31,851 nucleotides of DNA from Apostichopus parvimensis (lineage: Eukaryota; Echinodermata; Holothuroidea; Aspidochirotida; Stichopodidae): contig KN882236.1 in NCBI GenBank assembly GCA_000934455.1, positions 176,540-208,390 on the forward strand, read 5' to 3'. The notes beneath the pieces were generated by a model that was not told the origin of the DNA, did no database searches, and worked only from the letters and a program-made list of their open reading frames with translations. Made by a program: the position numbers and the translations under genes. Positions 1 to 9,010 of this stretch are shown here, piece after piece (positions within the stretch are counted from its first letter, which is position 1; each line of letters begins with the position of its first letter).

Positions 1-690
1 TAGTACTATACACACATAACACAATGTTAATTGGTGTTTAGAATGCACAGTTTGGTGTTGAGAATGCACTGCAGTACCCAGTAGAAGCTTAGGCTACTCA
101 CTGCCATTGTACTTGTGTACCGTAACTAACACTAACCATAATAGTACTTAGTGCCAGTGGCCTAACAATTAACTTAGTTTTACCTCCAAGTTCAAGGAAT
201 AACAGGTAGGCTGATGATGGCGGTTAATACTTCCATTCTTTTATCGACCTTCTTGGGTGAGTTTTAGTTGAAAGTTGCTAAGAAATTTTCACAAAAATTA
301 TTTTGCAAACAGCGAGCTAGCCTCCGTTGCTATGCGGTCTCGAAATTGAATATGGTGTTGAAGTCAAAGGTCAACTTAAACCTCGTACAAAATGTAATAA
401 TTAAAAATGGAGAAAATTGTCTTAGGCCTCCCAATTTGAGAGTTTCGTGTAACTGAAAATTGTAAAAAAAATAAATTTATATTACAAAATTTAAATAACA
501 ATAAATAAGAAAGGATTGAATCATAATATAATTTATACATTAATTATTGTTATCTTGATTTGGCAATATGCCTCTTACTTTCATAGACTATGAATCACTG
601 ATCTAAATATAGATGCGAGCTCGTCTCACTCACATCAAAATATTGCAGGTGTATGCTACGTATTAAATCATATACAACCGACGTCTCTAT
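1..690. other. AT-rich non-coding sequence
   Basis: I see no gene here. A short open frame at 268-456 begins at a TTG codon and shows no recognisable motif or splice context. The stretch after 460 is strongly AT-rich with many short A and T runs. Confidence 0.6.
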
Positions 691-713
691 GTTCCGACAA
701 TACCAAATAATTT

Positions 714-1078
714 TGGACGTATAATTTTTTTGGACCAACATTTTTCGGACCAACATGTTTAAGGAGCCATTTTTTTTTTCGGACCAACATGTTTAAGGAC
801 CAAATTTTTCGGACCAAAATTTTTTGGACCAACATGATTTCGGACCAACAATCTTTCGGACGAAATTTTTTTGGGGACTTAATTTTTTTGGGCCCAAATT
901 TTTCGGACCGACTTTTTTTTGGACTAACATGTTTACAGACCAAATTTTTCGGACCAAAATTTTTTAGACCAACATGATTTCGGACCAACAATTTTTCGGA
1001 CCAAATTTTTGGGGGACTTAATTTTTTTGGGCCCAAATTTTTCGGACCGCCTTTTTTGGGGGACTCAATTTTGGTCCT
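714..1078. repeat. Higher-order tandem repeat of TTTTTCGGACCAA-like units
   Basis: The sequence is built from subunits of about 13-17 bases, each a T run followed by CGGACCAA or a close variant. They are arranged in a larger period: the block starting at 781 (GGACCAACATGTTTA) returns at 921 with few changes, giving a period of 140 bases. Both blocks contain the same ordered variants, including GGGGACTTAA and GGGCCCAAA. A partial block precedes 781 and the last one decays after 1060. Open frames on both strands here are by-products of the repeat. Confidence 0.85.
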
Positions 1079-1229
1079 AAAAAATTCGGTTCCGAAAGTA
1101 GAAATACCTATTGATAAAAATCAAGTCTGTCAAAAGTCTCAGTACTGCATGTAATTCATAAAGCCACAAGGATCTATGTAAAATTCTACTTAATAATATT
1201 ACAACAACTGAGATAAACAAAAAAGAATT

Positions 1230-1738
1230 TTCCCCAAAAAATCAAAAACCCACAATAATTTTGTATTACCTCAGGTAAACCCACATGAATATTTCAAAAA
1301 TCGACACAAACTGCAAAATCATATGGGATTTGTAAAAAACCCACATGAGTGTGCTGAAAATCACATGTAAAACTTTATATCCCACATGGTTTGATCAAAT
1401 TCATGTGGGATTTATGATAACCCACATGAATATTCCAGGAAATCCCACACCAACTCCAAAATAATGTGGGATTTGTAAAAAAAAACACATGAATTTCGGG
1501 TAAATCCCACATAATCTTGCAATCCTATAGGAATATAAAAAAATTATGTGGGATTTGTAGAAAAAACCCAAAAAATTTTCCTGAAAATCCCACATAAATT
1601 TAAAAGTCATGTGGGATTTGTAAATAACCCACAGGAATTTTCCTGAAAACCCCACATACACTTGAAAATCCCACAGGATTTTGCTTATTCCTATAGGAAA
1701 TGGCCGATTTCCTATGGGTTTTTATGTGGGATTTTTTT
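1230..1738. repeat. Degenerate tandem array with alternating CCCACAT and ATGTGGG motifs
   Basis: ATGTGGGATTT or a close variant occurs near 1322, 1402, 1464, 1546 and 1610, so the spacing alternates roughly 80, 62, 82 and 64 bases. Between these lie the complementary words AATCCCACAT and ACCCACATGAA. Each unit can therefore fold into a hairpin of about 8-10 base pairs. The array ends with a last ATGTGGGATTTTTT near 1723, next to the LINE remains. The minus-strand open frame inside it is a product of the repeat. Confidence 0.8.
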
Positions 1739-2323
1739 GTAAGGGCTATGCCTATACTTACCAATACCCAAGATGTCGCTTAAATTAGGACATAACACTT
1801 GACAGCTTTGGAAGTACTATTACGTCCGTACACAAGTGTGGCCTCTACACTATGGCAATATGTACTTCTAACGTTAAGGACCAATACAACAACAGGAGCA
1901 AACAACTGTCAAACAACAAGGATGCAAAGAGTGTCTGGAAAACAGTCAACAGAATTTTCAACATCAAAAACAAAGCACCGACAAATACCCACCCTGAATT
2001 ACAACGGTCACCACTCATCGACCGACCAGGAAAAGACAGAGACCATCAGGAACTATTTCAGCACCGTACCAGACAATCCGCAGTACAACAAAAATATGTT
2101 TAGACTAGCCAATTTTATCAAAAGAGGCTAATCTCTCCACCTACCATCCCCAAGAAATGATTTCAGTTGAGGAAGACCAGGGACATGAAATTTATATCCA
2201 GGAAATCACATCGGAAGACATCCGCATTATACTTAACATGCATCCAACACTTTTCCAGGCAGAGACGGAATCCAATACCTTCATTTAAGAGCGGCTCCAC
2301 CAATACTCCACGACGCACTAAGT

Positions 2324-2890
2324 GTGCTATGCACAGCTTCTGTCAAGATTAGGTACATTCCAAAGATCTGGAAACCAGCCATCACCATTGTAATTCCAAA
2401 ACCTGGCAAGGATCACAAACAACCAGGCAGCTATAGACCTATCAGCCTCTTACCAGTCCTCGGAAAATGCGTAGAGAAAATCATCGCCCATCGTCTTTCC
2501 AAGTTCATTGAAGAACAAAACATAATCCCTGACAGCCAGTCAGGTTCTCGCCGCAAGACACAACAACTCATAGAACCAAAGGCCACCACGCCCTCGATGC
2601 AGAAAAAGCTTTCGACAGGATGTGGCACGAAGGATGTGGAAACTCAGAAAAAAAAAATTCCAATCAAACTAACAAGATGGATCTCCAGCTTCCTGTCACA
2701 CCGCAATACCAGCTTCAGAATACGATCTTCGTTCTCTTCACCACTTCAAATCAACACTGGTACACCCCAAGGCAGCACCATCAGCTCTATTCTTTACATC
2801 CTCTACGTAGGAGACATCCCTCAACCAGAAAACGACTATACTAAAATATGACAATACGTAGACGATATCGCCAAGATTACCTACAACACT
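2324..2890 (+). pseudogene. LINE reverse transcriptase core, broken
   Basis: This is the RT domain of the element that contains it. Recognisable blocks are KPGKDHKQPGSYRPISLLP (RT block 1-2), then FIEEQNIIPDSQSGSR. Block A, DAEKAFDRMW, appears in a different frame near 2596. Block B is NTGTPQGSTIS, and block C is YVDD near 2855. The catalytic aspartates of blocks A and C can be read. A TGA at 2849 lies in frame between blocks B and C, and a frame change separates block 2 from block A, so no functional enzyme can be made. The minus-strand open frame across the same bases is a shadow. Confidence 0.85.
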
Positions 2891-3017
2891 ATATCAACAG
2901 AGTCCACAAATGGTGCAAGGACCGGAGAATAGAGCTTAACCCGAAGAAATGACAGATGTTGTACATCGCCAAACGAAATAGAGTTAGAAGAGACAACCAT
3001 ATCTCACACTCAATAAC

Positions 3018-3249
3018 ACGCTGGTGTGCTGGGGAGGGGTTTTTCGTTTCGCTGCGTGCGGGTCGTCCTTTTGTAGTTTTTTGAATGTTTGAGTGGGGGG
3101 TTGGGCGTTTTGTCTCTGCAGGTCGGCGGGCGTATGTTTTCTTTTTGGGCTCGCTTGACCTGAGTTTCGTTTGTCAGTGTGGGATGGTTCGGTAGTGCCG
3201 TTTGGCCGTGACGTTTTGTATCCCGCATGGCGGGTCACGTAAAAAGCAC
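3018..3249 (+). mobile_element. LINE family 1, 3'-end copy A
   Basis: This is a 5'-truncated 3' end of a LINE, inserted in the Jockey-like LINE in the same orientation. It matches 4571-4797 almost base for base and matches, in reverse, 7252-7375 plus part of 7634-7725, and 22334-22545. Near its end it carries the hairpin CCCGC-ATG-GCGGG and it finishes with CACGTAAAAAGCAC. Removing it restores the host reading frame at the junction. I see no target-site duplication longer than 2-3 bases. Confidence 0.88.
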
Positions 3250-3615
3250 CATCACCCCAGTGACCAACCAAGTAAGATTGTTAGGAATTCACATCGACAA
3301 CCGGCTAGGGTACCAACATCGTCTCAACCATAGAAATGTGAAACAACGTGTCAGACTACTTTTCAGAATTGCCGGAACCGAAGGACACCCTTAAGCATCA
3401 CCTAGCACCACTATGAAGATCTACAAGATGATGATCAGACCACATCGAATATGCGGTTGTTGCCGTTCCTACACATCACCTACATCAGTTCACCGAGAAT
3501 CAACTAAAACAGATACGCTACGTCCTAGATACGACTCGCCTCACCGTCCTTGATATGGACATTTCGGGACCCCAGTTACGTGCTGAAGCTGAACGGTATT
3601 CAAGAACAGATACCA

Positions 3616-4524
3616 TTCAGCCAAATTTTCTTTTCTTTATTTTGTTTTCCGCCATAGGTATATGTAGTCCGTCTAGCCTCCAGAGCCAGAGCCAATCTTT
3701 CAAGTCAGCCGCAACTTACCACCATCGCCACCACTCATCGCCTCCTCAACCCTAACATGCTACCTTTCCTGTCACCGTCCAGTCACATGTCTCTCCGACC
3801 CGGCCCACAAAGTTAATATTTAAAAATAACTCTGAAATTTCCGATCTCTCAATTTTTGGGTCTTTATCGGTCAGTGGCTTTCGCCCCTGGCTCGCTGAAG
3901 CGCCTTTCGGCGGAAACAGCTAATTACGCGACAGTTTAAGCTAAGCTTACAGTCATCAATAGATACCTACCAAATGTAAGACGAAGACTAGCTATTAAAA
4001 GAAAACACCCAACTTTAGTTCGAGCCTAGTATACCTTAACCAGCCAGCCCCTCGGACTAAGTTCCTATTCTTAACTAAGTGGAACGTTTGTGTTACAACG
4101 TTGGATTTGACCCAATCATACCACATCAGAAAATCAACCTAATATTAGGCTCAAGTACAATCAAATATATTCCGCCTTAGGTATCTTTGGTACAATGTAT
4201 TGCAAGGTAATACCTTACGCTGCTAGGCTATGTAGACCGATCCAACAATGGCAAAGTGGAAAAATAAAGACATGAATTAACGCAAGAAAGCTGAGTAAGA
4301 CCAAAAACTATGATTACAAATTAATGTAAAAGTCTTTAGTGAAGTATTTTTAAAGAACAGTAGCATTCACTGTTTCAAAGTCAACGATGAGACACGATTA
4401 ATTTGAAGCTGCCGCCACCACATTTATCCGTCAAGTGGATATGGTCAGACAGTTTGCGCGGTTTGTATGATCATCATATATTGCATATTAACGTACGTAC
4501 GGTCACGTGTACGGTCGAGTCAAC
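3616..4524. other. Non-coding sequence, possible LINE 3' remnant at its start
   Basis: There is no convincing gene. The first 300 bases, with GGCTCGCTGAAGCGCCTTTC near 3890, might be the 3' trailer of the preceding LINE, but I cannot show this without another copy. The rest is AT-rich with no clear repeat. Confidence 0.4.
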
Positions 4525-4797
4525 AAATTGAAGGAGATTTTCGCCGTTTATCTGGGGCTGCCTTTTTTGGACGCTGGTGTGCTGGGGAGGGGGTTTTCGT
4601 TTCGCTGCGTGCGGGTCGTCCTTTTGTAGTTTTTTGAATGTTTGAGTGGGGGGGTTGGGCGTTTTGTCTCTGCAGGTCGGCGGGATTATGTTTTTTGGCT
4701 CGCTTGACCTGAGTTCGTTTTGTCAGTATGGGATGGTTCGGTAGTGCCGTTTGGCCGTGACGTTTTGTATCCCGCATGGCGGGTCACGTAAAAAGCA
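4525..4797 (+). mobile_element. LINE family 1, 3'-end copy B
   Basis: This 5'-truncated copy of the family 1 tail starts at AAATTGAAGGAGATT. It therefore includes about 45 bases more of the coding end than copy A. It ends in the same hairpin and CACGTAAAAAGCAC tip. The minus-strand ORF here is antisense to the element and is not a gene. No target-site duplication is evident. Confidence 0.88.
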
Positions 4798-6334
4798 CAT
4801 CAGGAGCGCCGAAGTGCAAAGTTATCGCATTTGTGCAGGCGTGCACGAGTACAAGCGAGAAGTGTAACACTGTCGTTTTGAAGTCTAGCCTGGCAAGTAA
4901 TCATATTCTGGTATATAGGGTCTCAAATAAAACGAGTAATCGTAATCAGTAGAATCAATCGTACTACAAAAAGTCGATCACCACCAGTCACAATACCAGT
5001 CGATGTAGGTGCAACGAGCAATCGTACGCGAGCGAGAAACAAGCGCTTCGAAGGTATGTTCGCAAACGCTTTACAACATATGTTGGGGTTGCTTTATAAG
5101 TCTATGAAGCCTTCATACATTCTTGGATTAAGCATTAGTGTTAGAATTTACGTATGATTTTAGTTTTAATGGTTTGTCCAGTAGCGCTACGTTGACCTTA
5201 ATGGATGTCAAATGAATTAGACAGTTAACTTAAAGGTCACGTCTCCAATAATGTATTGCTTTCCCTTTGTGTGCAGAAACTGATGCTCCCCTTAACCGTA
5301 CGAAACGGCGACCTTTAGAGAAGACATTCAGTTCTAAAAGATCGTCCAAACTATGACCGAAAATTAACACCCCTGTAATCAGGGTTGATGATCGTAATTT
5401 CACGTTTCATGAGGTTCCGAGTTGTAAAATGACAGCTCGCTGTAATTTCATCAATTAAATATCGGAATCAATCAAAGAACGGCAATTGACCGTAATCTTA
5501 TGTGAAAACATGGACGTAAATTGACGGTTCCTTGAAATTACGGTTGATGAAAGTAATTTTACGTTGCATGTGCATGTGAAATAACAATTCATCGTGATTT
5601 TACTGACACGTGTCTTCGGCCGTAATATAACGTTAGAAAAAAATAGGGAAAATAATAAAGGTTTTCCGTTCAAGCGTAAATTCGTCGTAAAATATATCGT
5701 TGTCGAGTCGTTGAATGTCGTAATCCAAGTATCGCAGTCATTAGTAAGCTATACGTTCTTTCACTGTGAGAAAGATTTCGCTTATCGCTTTTATCCGACT
5801 CAGCATGAGTCATGACATTGATGAAGTTATTATCGCGCGAAAATAGTCTTAAGAAAATGAGTGCGCACTCCCGATTTATAAAAGTGAAGTCCTCTAAATA
5901 CCTCCAAACAACTACCTTATATGTGCTAATGTGCATAGTGTCCAACCTAACGTCAACGGTTTCCGTTAAAATACAATGTTTAGCGTAACGTAAGAGCATA
6001 GCCTATCGAATGTAGGCAAAACCCCCGTCTTCCAGCCACTGCGAAACGGGCATTGTTTTCCAATGAAAACGACAAGAACGAGGGAAGGCAAACGAGTGAA
6101 AAATGGCGTCAATGTATGAACTTCATGCATACAAAAAACGCATACTGATTGGTTGATCCTTCACTCCAAGAAAGAGTGAGCGTCGTTTCCATTTGGTTGG
6201 CTCATTTCGTCACTCTTTGGTAAAGAGTTAATATTAAGTACTTCGTCTTGGAAATAAGTAAATTTCCGCTCCATTGGAGTGAAAACAAAAATCATTCTGA
6301 CATAAGAGTGAAAATGTCTATAATAATAATTAGA
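4798..6334. other. Non-coding sequence with short imperfect repeats
   Basis: I find no gene. A 29-base motif at 5383-5411, starting GGTTGATGATCGTAATTT, recurs with four changes at 5542-5570, amid many CGTAAT and ATTACG words. The 23 bases at 5227-5249 (AACTTAAAGGTCACG and onward) recur with one mismatch at 12724-12746, so a dispersed repeat is likely. A perfect 7-bp hairpin, ACTCTTT-GGT-AAAGAGT, lies at 6212-6228. The open frames at 5455-5999 have no recognisable motif. Confidence 0.5.
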
Positions 6335-7250
6335 ATTATTCTTATATTGCGGGTTCCTGTTTCTCGGTCCATAACATAGAAAAGACGACTCTTATGAGTG
6401 GGGCCAGACAGCTGCGTCGTCCCTAGTTGCTGGCCTGCTTGTTTACCAGGTCCTGGGACTTAGGGTGTTTGCAAGGGGGACGACACTTTCTTGCATTATC
6501 CCCAAAGCTATTGTGGTAATAACAGTAAGTTGGGTTACCTGCAGGTAAACGGGCACTAGAACGGCTACGGGAGCGGTGTTTTAGCTGCTGGACCGTCCTG
6601 GTGAGCTCTTCGACTTGTAGGGACAGCTTATCAACTAGCGCGACGAGATGAGATGTGTCCGGCGATAGCGACGTTTGTGCAACCTGTGGAGTGGCTGCGA
6701 TGGCTGGAGCTGAGTGAACGACTGCGGCGATGGCTGGTGATGACGTAACCTCTGGTATATTATCGGCTAACGAGGCAAAACCATGTATGTCTACTTGCTC
6801 GGAGGTAGAAGCAATGAGCTGGACATTTGTAGGCAACCGTTGTAGGAAGAGTTGTTTTCAGATCGAGGTCTCGAGCGACTGGTCTCCGAGGAGTTGATGC
6901 ATTCGACGCAGCAGTTGAGTTGGTTTTCTGTCGACGAGGTCTTTAGGAGTCAGAAGCTGGCGTAGGCGTTTTTGCTCAGACTGAGAAGTACGCTTTATAA
7001 GTTCAGCCTTAAGAGTGTCGAAACGGTTCGCGGGTGGTGGGGTGAGGAGTATGTCTGGAACTTCCTGAGCTACTTCCGGTTGGAGTGAAGAAAAGACGAA
7101 TGCGAATTTGGTACCTTGGCTAGATATGCGTCGTGTCATAAAAAGGCTTTCTACCTGAACAAACCACATGACGGGGTCGTTTGGGTAAAATGGGGGTAAT
7201 GTTCGGCTGTTGTCACGATTCGGGTCTAGACATTGTCGTAGCGGGTTCAT
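6335..7250 (-). mobile_element. Ty3/Gypsy fragment: gag and the first part of protease
   Basis: Reading on the minus strand, a gag ORF is followed by the opening of the pol protease and then stops abruptly. After gag, a frame shifted by -1 gives SRLFYVMDRETGT, the lead-in that precedes the DTGA active site in this Gypsy group. The match is lost before the active site is reached. On the other side, the gag start lies a few bases from the 3' tip of a family 1 LINE (7252). No LTRs are visible. The piece is an internal fragment bounded by a deletion on one side and another element on the other. Confidence 0.8.
6423..7250 (-). pseudogene. gag: Gypsy gag polyprotein with one in-frame stop
   Basis: Gag forms the retrotransposon capsid and packages its RNA. 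One frame runs from the ATG at 7250 to the TAG at 6423, about 275 codons, broken only by a TGA at 6858. The first part has the signature PPFYPNDPVMWFVQVE, then LKAELIKRT and RKPTQLLRRMHQLLGD, typical of the arthropod-type and wider metazoan Gypsy gag. The C-terminal part has a Thr/Ala/Pro-rich linker, a short coiled-coil-like stretch (LVALVDKLSLQVEELTRTV), an Arg/Ser-rich patch, and a zinc-knuckle-like CYYHNSFGDNARKCRPPC. Family membership is confident. The stop makes the copy non-functional as read. Confidence 0.85.
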
Positions 7251-7251
7251 C

Positions 7252-8182
7252 CGGTGTGCTTTTTACGTGACCCGCCATGCGGAATACAAAACGTCACGGC
7301 CAAACGGCACTACCGAAACATCCCATACTGACAAACGAAACTCAAGTCAAGCGAGCCAAAAAACATACGCCCGCCGGCGTATTTTTTTTCCCAGGACGAA
7401 CGTGGGCATCGGCCAGTCAAATCCCTGGATTCCAAACATGTGACGCTTTTTCAAAAAACATGTCCTGAATCATTTTTCCTAGTTTTGACCCCAGATTATG
7501 AACGAAAATCCTTCATATTCATAGAAACTGGATCCCTAACCCACTTTCTAAACCCTAACTCTGATTTCAAACGAATTTGTAAATTCCTGAAAAACCTCGA
7601 ACCCACGTTCGTCCTGGGAAAAAAAAATACGCCGCCCGCTCAAACATTCAAAAAACTACAAAAGGACGACCCGCACGCAGCGAAACGAAAAACCCCTCCC
7701 CAGCACACCACCGTCCAAAAAAGGCAGCCCCAGATAAACGGCGAAAATCGCCTTCAATTTTAGGGCGAATGTCAGACTTCACCGCCTCCAGGACTGCCTG
7801 CCAACTGGCAAATTTCCCCCTAAAAACCACATTACATCTATTCCGCCAAACATGTTTTTTCACAATAGAGCAAACAAAAACACCGCAACAGAACAAACTG
7901 GAGGGTCTACACCATATAAAATAAAGCCCTGCCCTAGCGACCATGAACGGTCTCCCGTAACACGGTCGGTCCAGGTCTGGAACCACTCCCATAAGTTTAC
8001 TACAAAGCAACAATGCCAAAAAACATGAGCGGTACTCTCTAAGCTGTCACAGCCGGTCCTTGGGCACAGTCCATCACCCAATCGCCAAATCTTTTTAGGT
8101 TGGTCACCAAGGCACCGTGTGCAATTCTCCATGCAAGATCACGGAGCCTGCAACCATTCAGCCTTAAATGCACCGAACGCCA
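7252..8182 (-). mobile_element. LINE family 1 copy C, interrupted by a MITE
   Basis: This is a 5'-truncated copy, aligning in reverse with copies A and B and with the longer copy at 22334-23808. Its 3' tip (CACGTAAAAAGCAC read on the minus strand) is at 7252, and its 5' break follows GAACGCCAT at 8174-8182. Minus-strand reading of 7860-8132 gives the C-terminal zinc-binding region of ORF2 (ENCTRCLGD, LCPRTGCDSLESTAHVFWHC), so the coding part is dead but recognisable. A 258-base inverted-repeat element lies at 7376-7633. About 35 bases of the LINE found in the other copies are missing at the insertion point. Confidence 0.85.
7376..7633. mobile_element. MITE-like element with 31-base terminal inverted repeats
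   Basis: The first 31 bases (7376-7406) are the reverse complement of the last 32 (7602-7633). The only difference is one extra base in an A/T run. The core of the repeat is CCCAGGACGAACGTGGG, with GGCGTA and a T run outside it. The interior of about 195 bases is AT-rich and non-coding, as expected of a non-autonomous DNA transposon. The flanks TACGCCCGCC (7366-7375) and TACGCCGCCC (7628-7637) resemble each other. The ends could therefore be drawn slightly differently, with a direct duplication of about 8-10 bases. The superfamily cannot be assigned. The ORF at 7440-7763 runs across it and is spurious. Confidence 0.8.
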
Positions 8183-8278
8183 TTTAAATGTTAATGCCCT
8201 AGGCTACGAAAGGAAATAAATTATGCAAAGCCAACACTTCAAGTGTAATAACAACTACGTGGGTATAGCCAAAATACG

Positions 8279-9010
8279 CTACATATGGGACAGCAAATTA
8301 CTAATGTCTGCTGAAAATGCCTTACAAATTTCAATATGCCACCTTTGTTTTAGTGACGACACTGCGTGTAGACCATCATAGAGCTTGGTAAATGTGTTGC
8401 GTACTGTTGCTCTCGTAATCCTACCAGTACGATAGCGGCGTTTAGTGGGGCGTCGAATAAAATAATGCCAATTTACTGTACGTGTGGTGATGCCTGATTG
8501 GTGCTGTTGGTTGATGTTGTGGATCGTGGCGTTAATAGCGTGTAGTTTGTTGTCTAGGTCTCGTTGAAATTGGTGCAGTTGCTCGGTAGTTAGACTTGGC
8601 GTGGCTAAATTCTTTTGAGTTTGAAATTTTTCAAACGAGGCCGTAGGGATGGTGACGAAAGAAAGTATAAAAATGGGGTGAGTCCGCCTAAATGTGTCAC
8701 GAAAATGGCTAAGCCTAGCGGAAAGTTGATCAGATGAGACCGATGAGCATGTAATAACACGACTTTGTCTACAGGTGAATGTTAATAAGTCCTTAATACT
8801 AGCTGCAAGACGCTCTATCAACCAGTCGTTGGTGTTAACTTGTTGAATACGCTGTTGTGTGAGGGCGAGTAACTCTCCTGTGGCTCCACGCTTAATAACA
8901 AAGTCAATATGATGCTGAAAGCTAGGTGGTGCCCTATACCGATCAAAGGAATATGCTCTAGAGTCAGCTACGAACAATAAATTTATAACAGGGCGGCTAA
9001 TGTTAGACAT
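8279..9010 (-). CDS. SGNH-hydrolase-like protein, single uninterrupted ORF of 243 aa
   Basis: This is the longest clean ORF in the window and has no stop or frameshift. I see landmarks of the SGNH/GDSL fold: a hydrophobic strand leading to VADSR (Asp16-Ser17, the nucleophile position), Gly42 in IKRGATGELL (block II), and YDGLHAV near the C-terminus (Asp212 and His215, the block V D-x-x-H pair). Block III, usually G-x-N-D, appears as SIKD at residues 71-74. A basic run, RRPTKRRYRTGR, precedes block V. SGNH proteins are esterases or acyl hydrolases, and SGNH ORFs also occur inside Ngaro/DIRS and CR1 retrotransposons. No recombinase or RT of such an element is next to it. The fold is inference from motif order; activity is doubtful because block III is altered. 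The start is the only upstream ATG near the hydrophobic strand. I see no signal peptide. Confidence 0.6.
   Translation of the reverse strand: MSNISRPVINLLFVADSRAYSFDRYRAPPSFQHHIDFVIKRGATGELLALTQQRIQQVNTNDWLIERLAASIKDLLTFTCRQSRVITCSSVSSDQLSARLSHFRDTFRRTHPIFILSFVTIPTASFEKFQTQKNLATPSLTTEQLHQFQRDLDNKLHAINATIHNINQQHQSGITTRTVNWHYFIRRPTKRRYRTGRITRATVRNTFTKLYDGLHAVSSLKQRWHIEICKAFSADISNLLSHM

Larger units (their letters stand above)
1800..3615 (+). mobile_element. Decayed Jockey/CR1-like LINE, split by a LINE insertion
   Basis: This is the remains of a non-LTR retrotransposon whose ORF2 would encode endonuclease and reverse transcriptase. The endonuclease is gone. Conceptual reading in shifting frames gives the linker before the RT (SVWKTVNRIFN near 1935), the RT itself (2340-2890), and the region after the RT (QVRLLGIHIDNRLG near 3270-3310). 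A 232-base piece of another LINE sits at 3018-3249. When it is skipped, the reading frame on the left continues into the frame on the right (LNNTITPVTNQ). Many stops and frameshifts show that the copy is dead. The clade is a judgement from the RT wording; the true ends are not visible. Confidence 0.75.

Noticed and set aside
668-1036. Minus-strand ORF of 122 codons rich in GPK and SEKF words
   Set aside because: It lies wholly within the 140-base higher-order repeat and has no start context.
1401-1661. Minus-strand ORF of 86 codons
   Set aside because: It lies wholly within the hairpin-rich tandem array.
2431-2628. Minus-strand ORF
   Set aside because: It is antisense to the reverse transcriptase blocks on the plus strand.
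5455-5999. Overlapping ORFs on both strands
   Set aside because: They have no motif, no splice context and no codon bias that stands out. They were treated as chance.
7440-7763. Plus-strand ORF of 107 codons
   Set aside because: It starts inside the MITE and runs antisense through the LINE tail.
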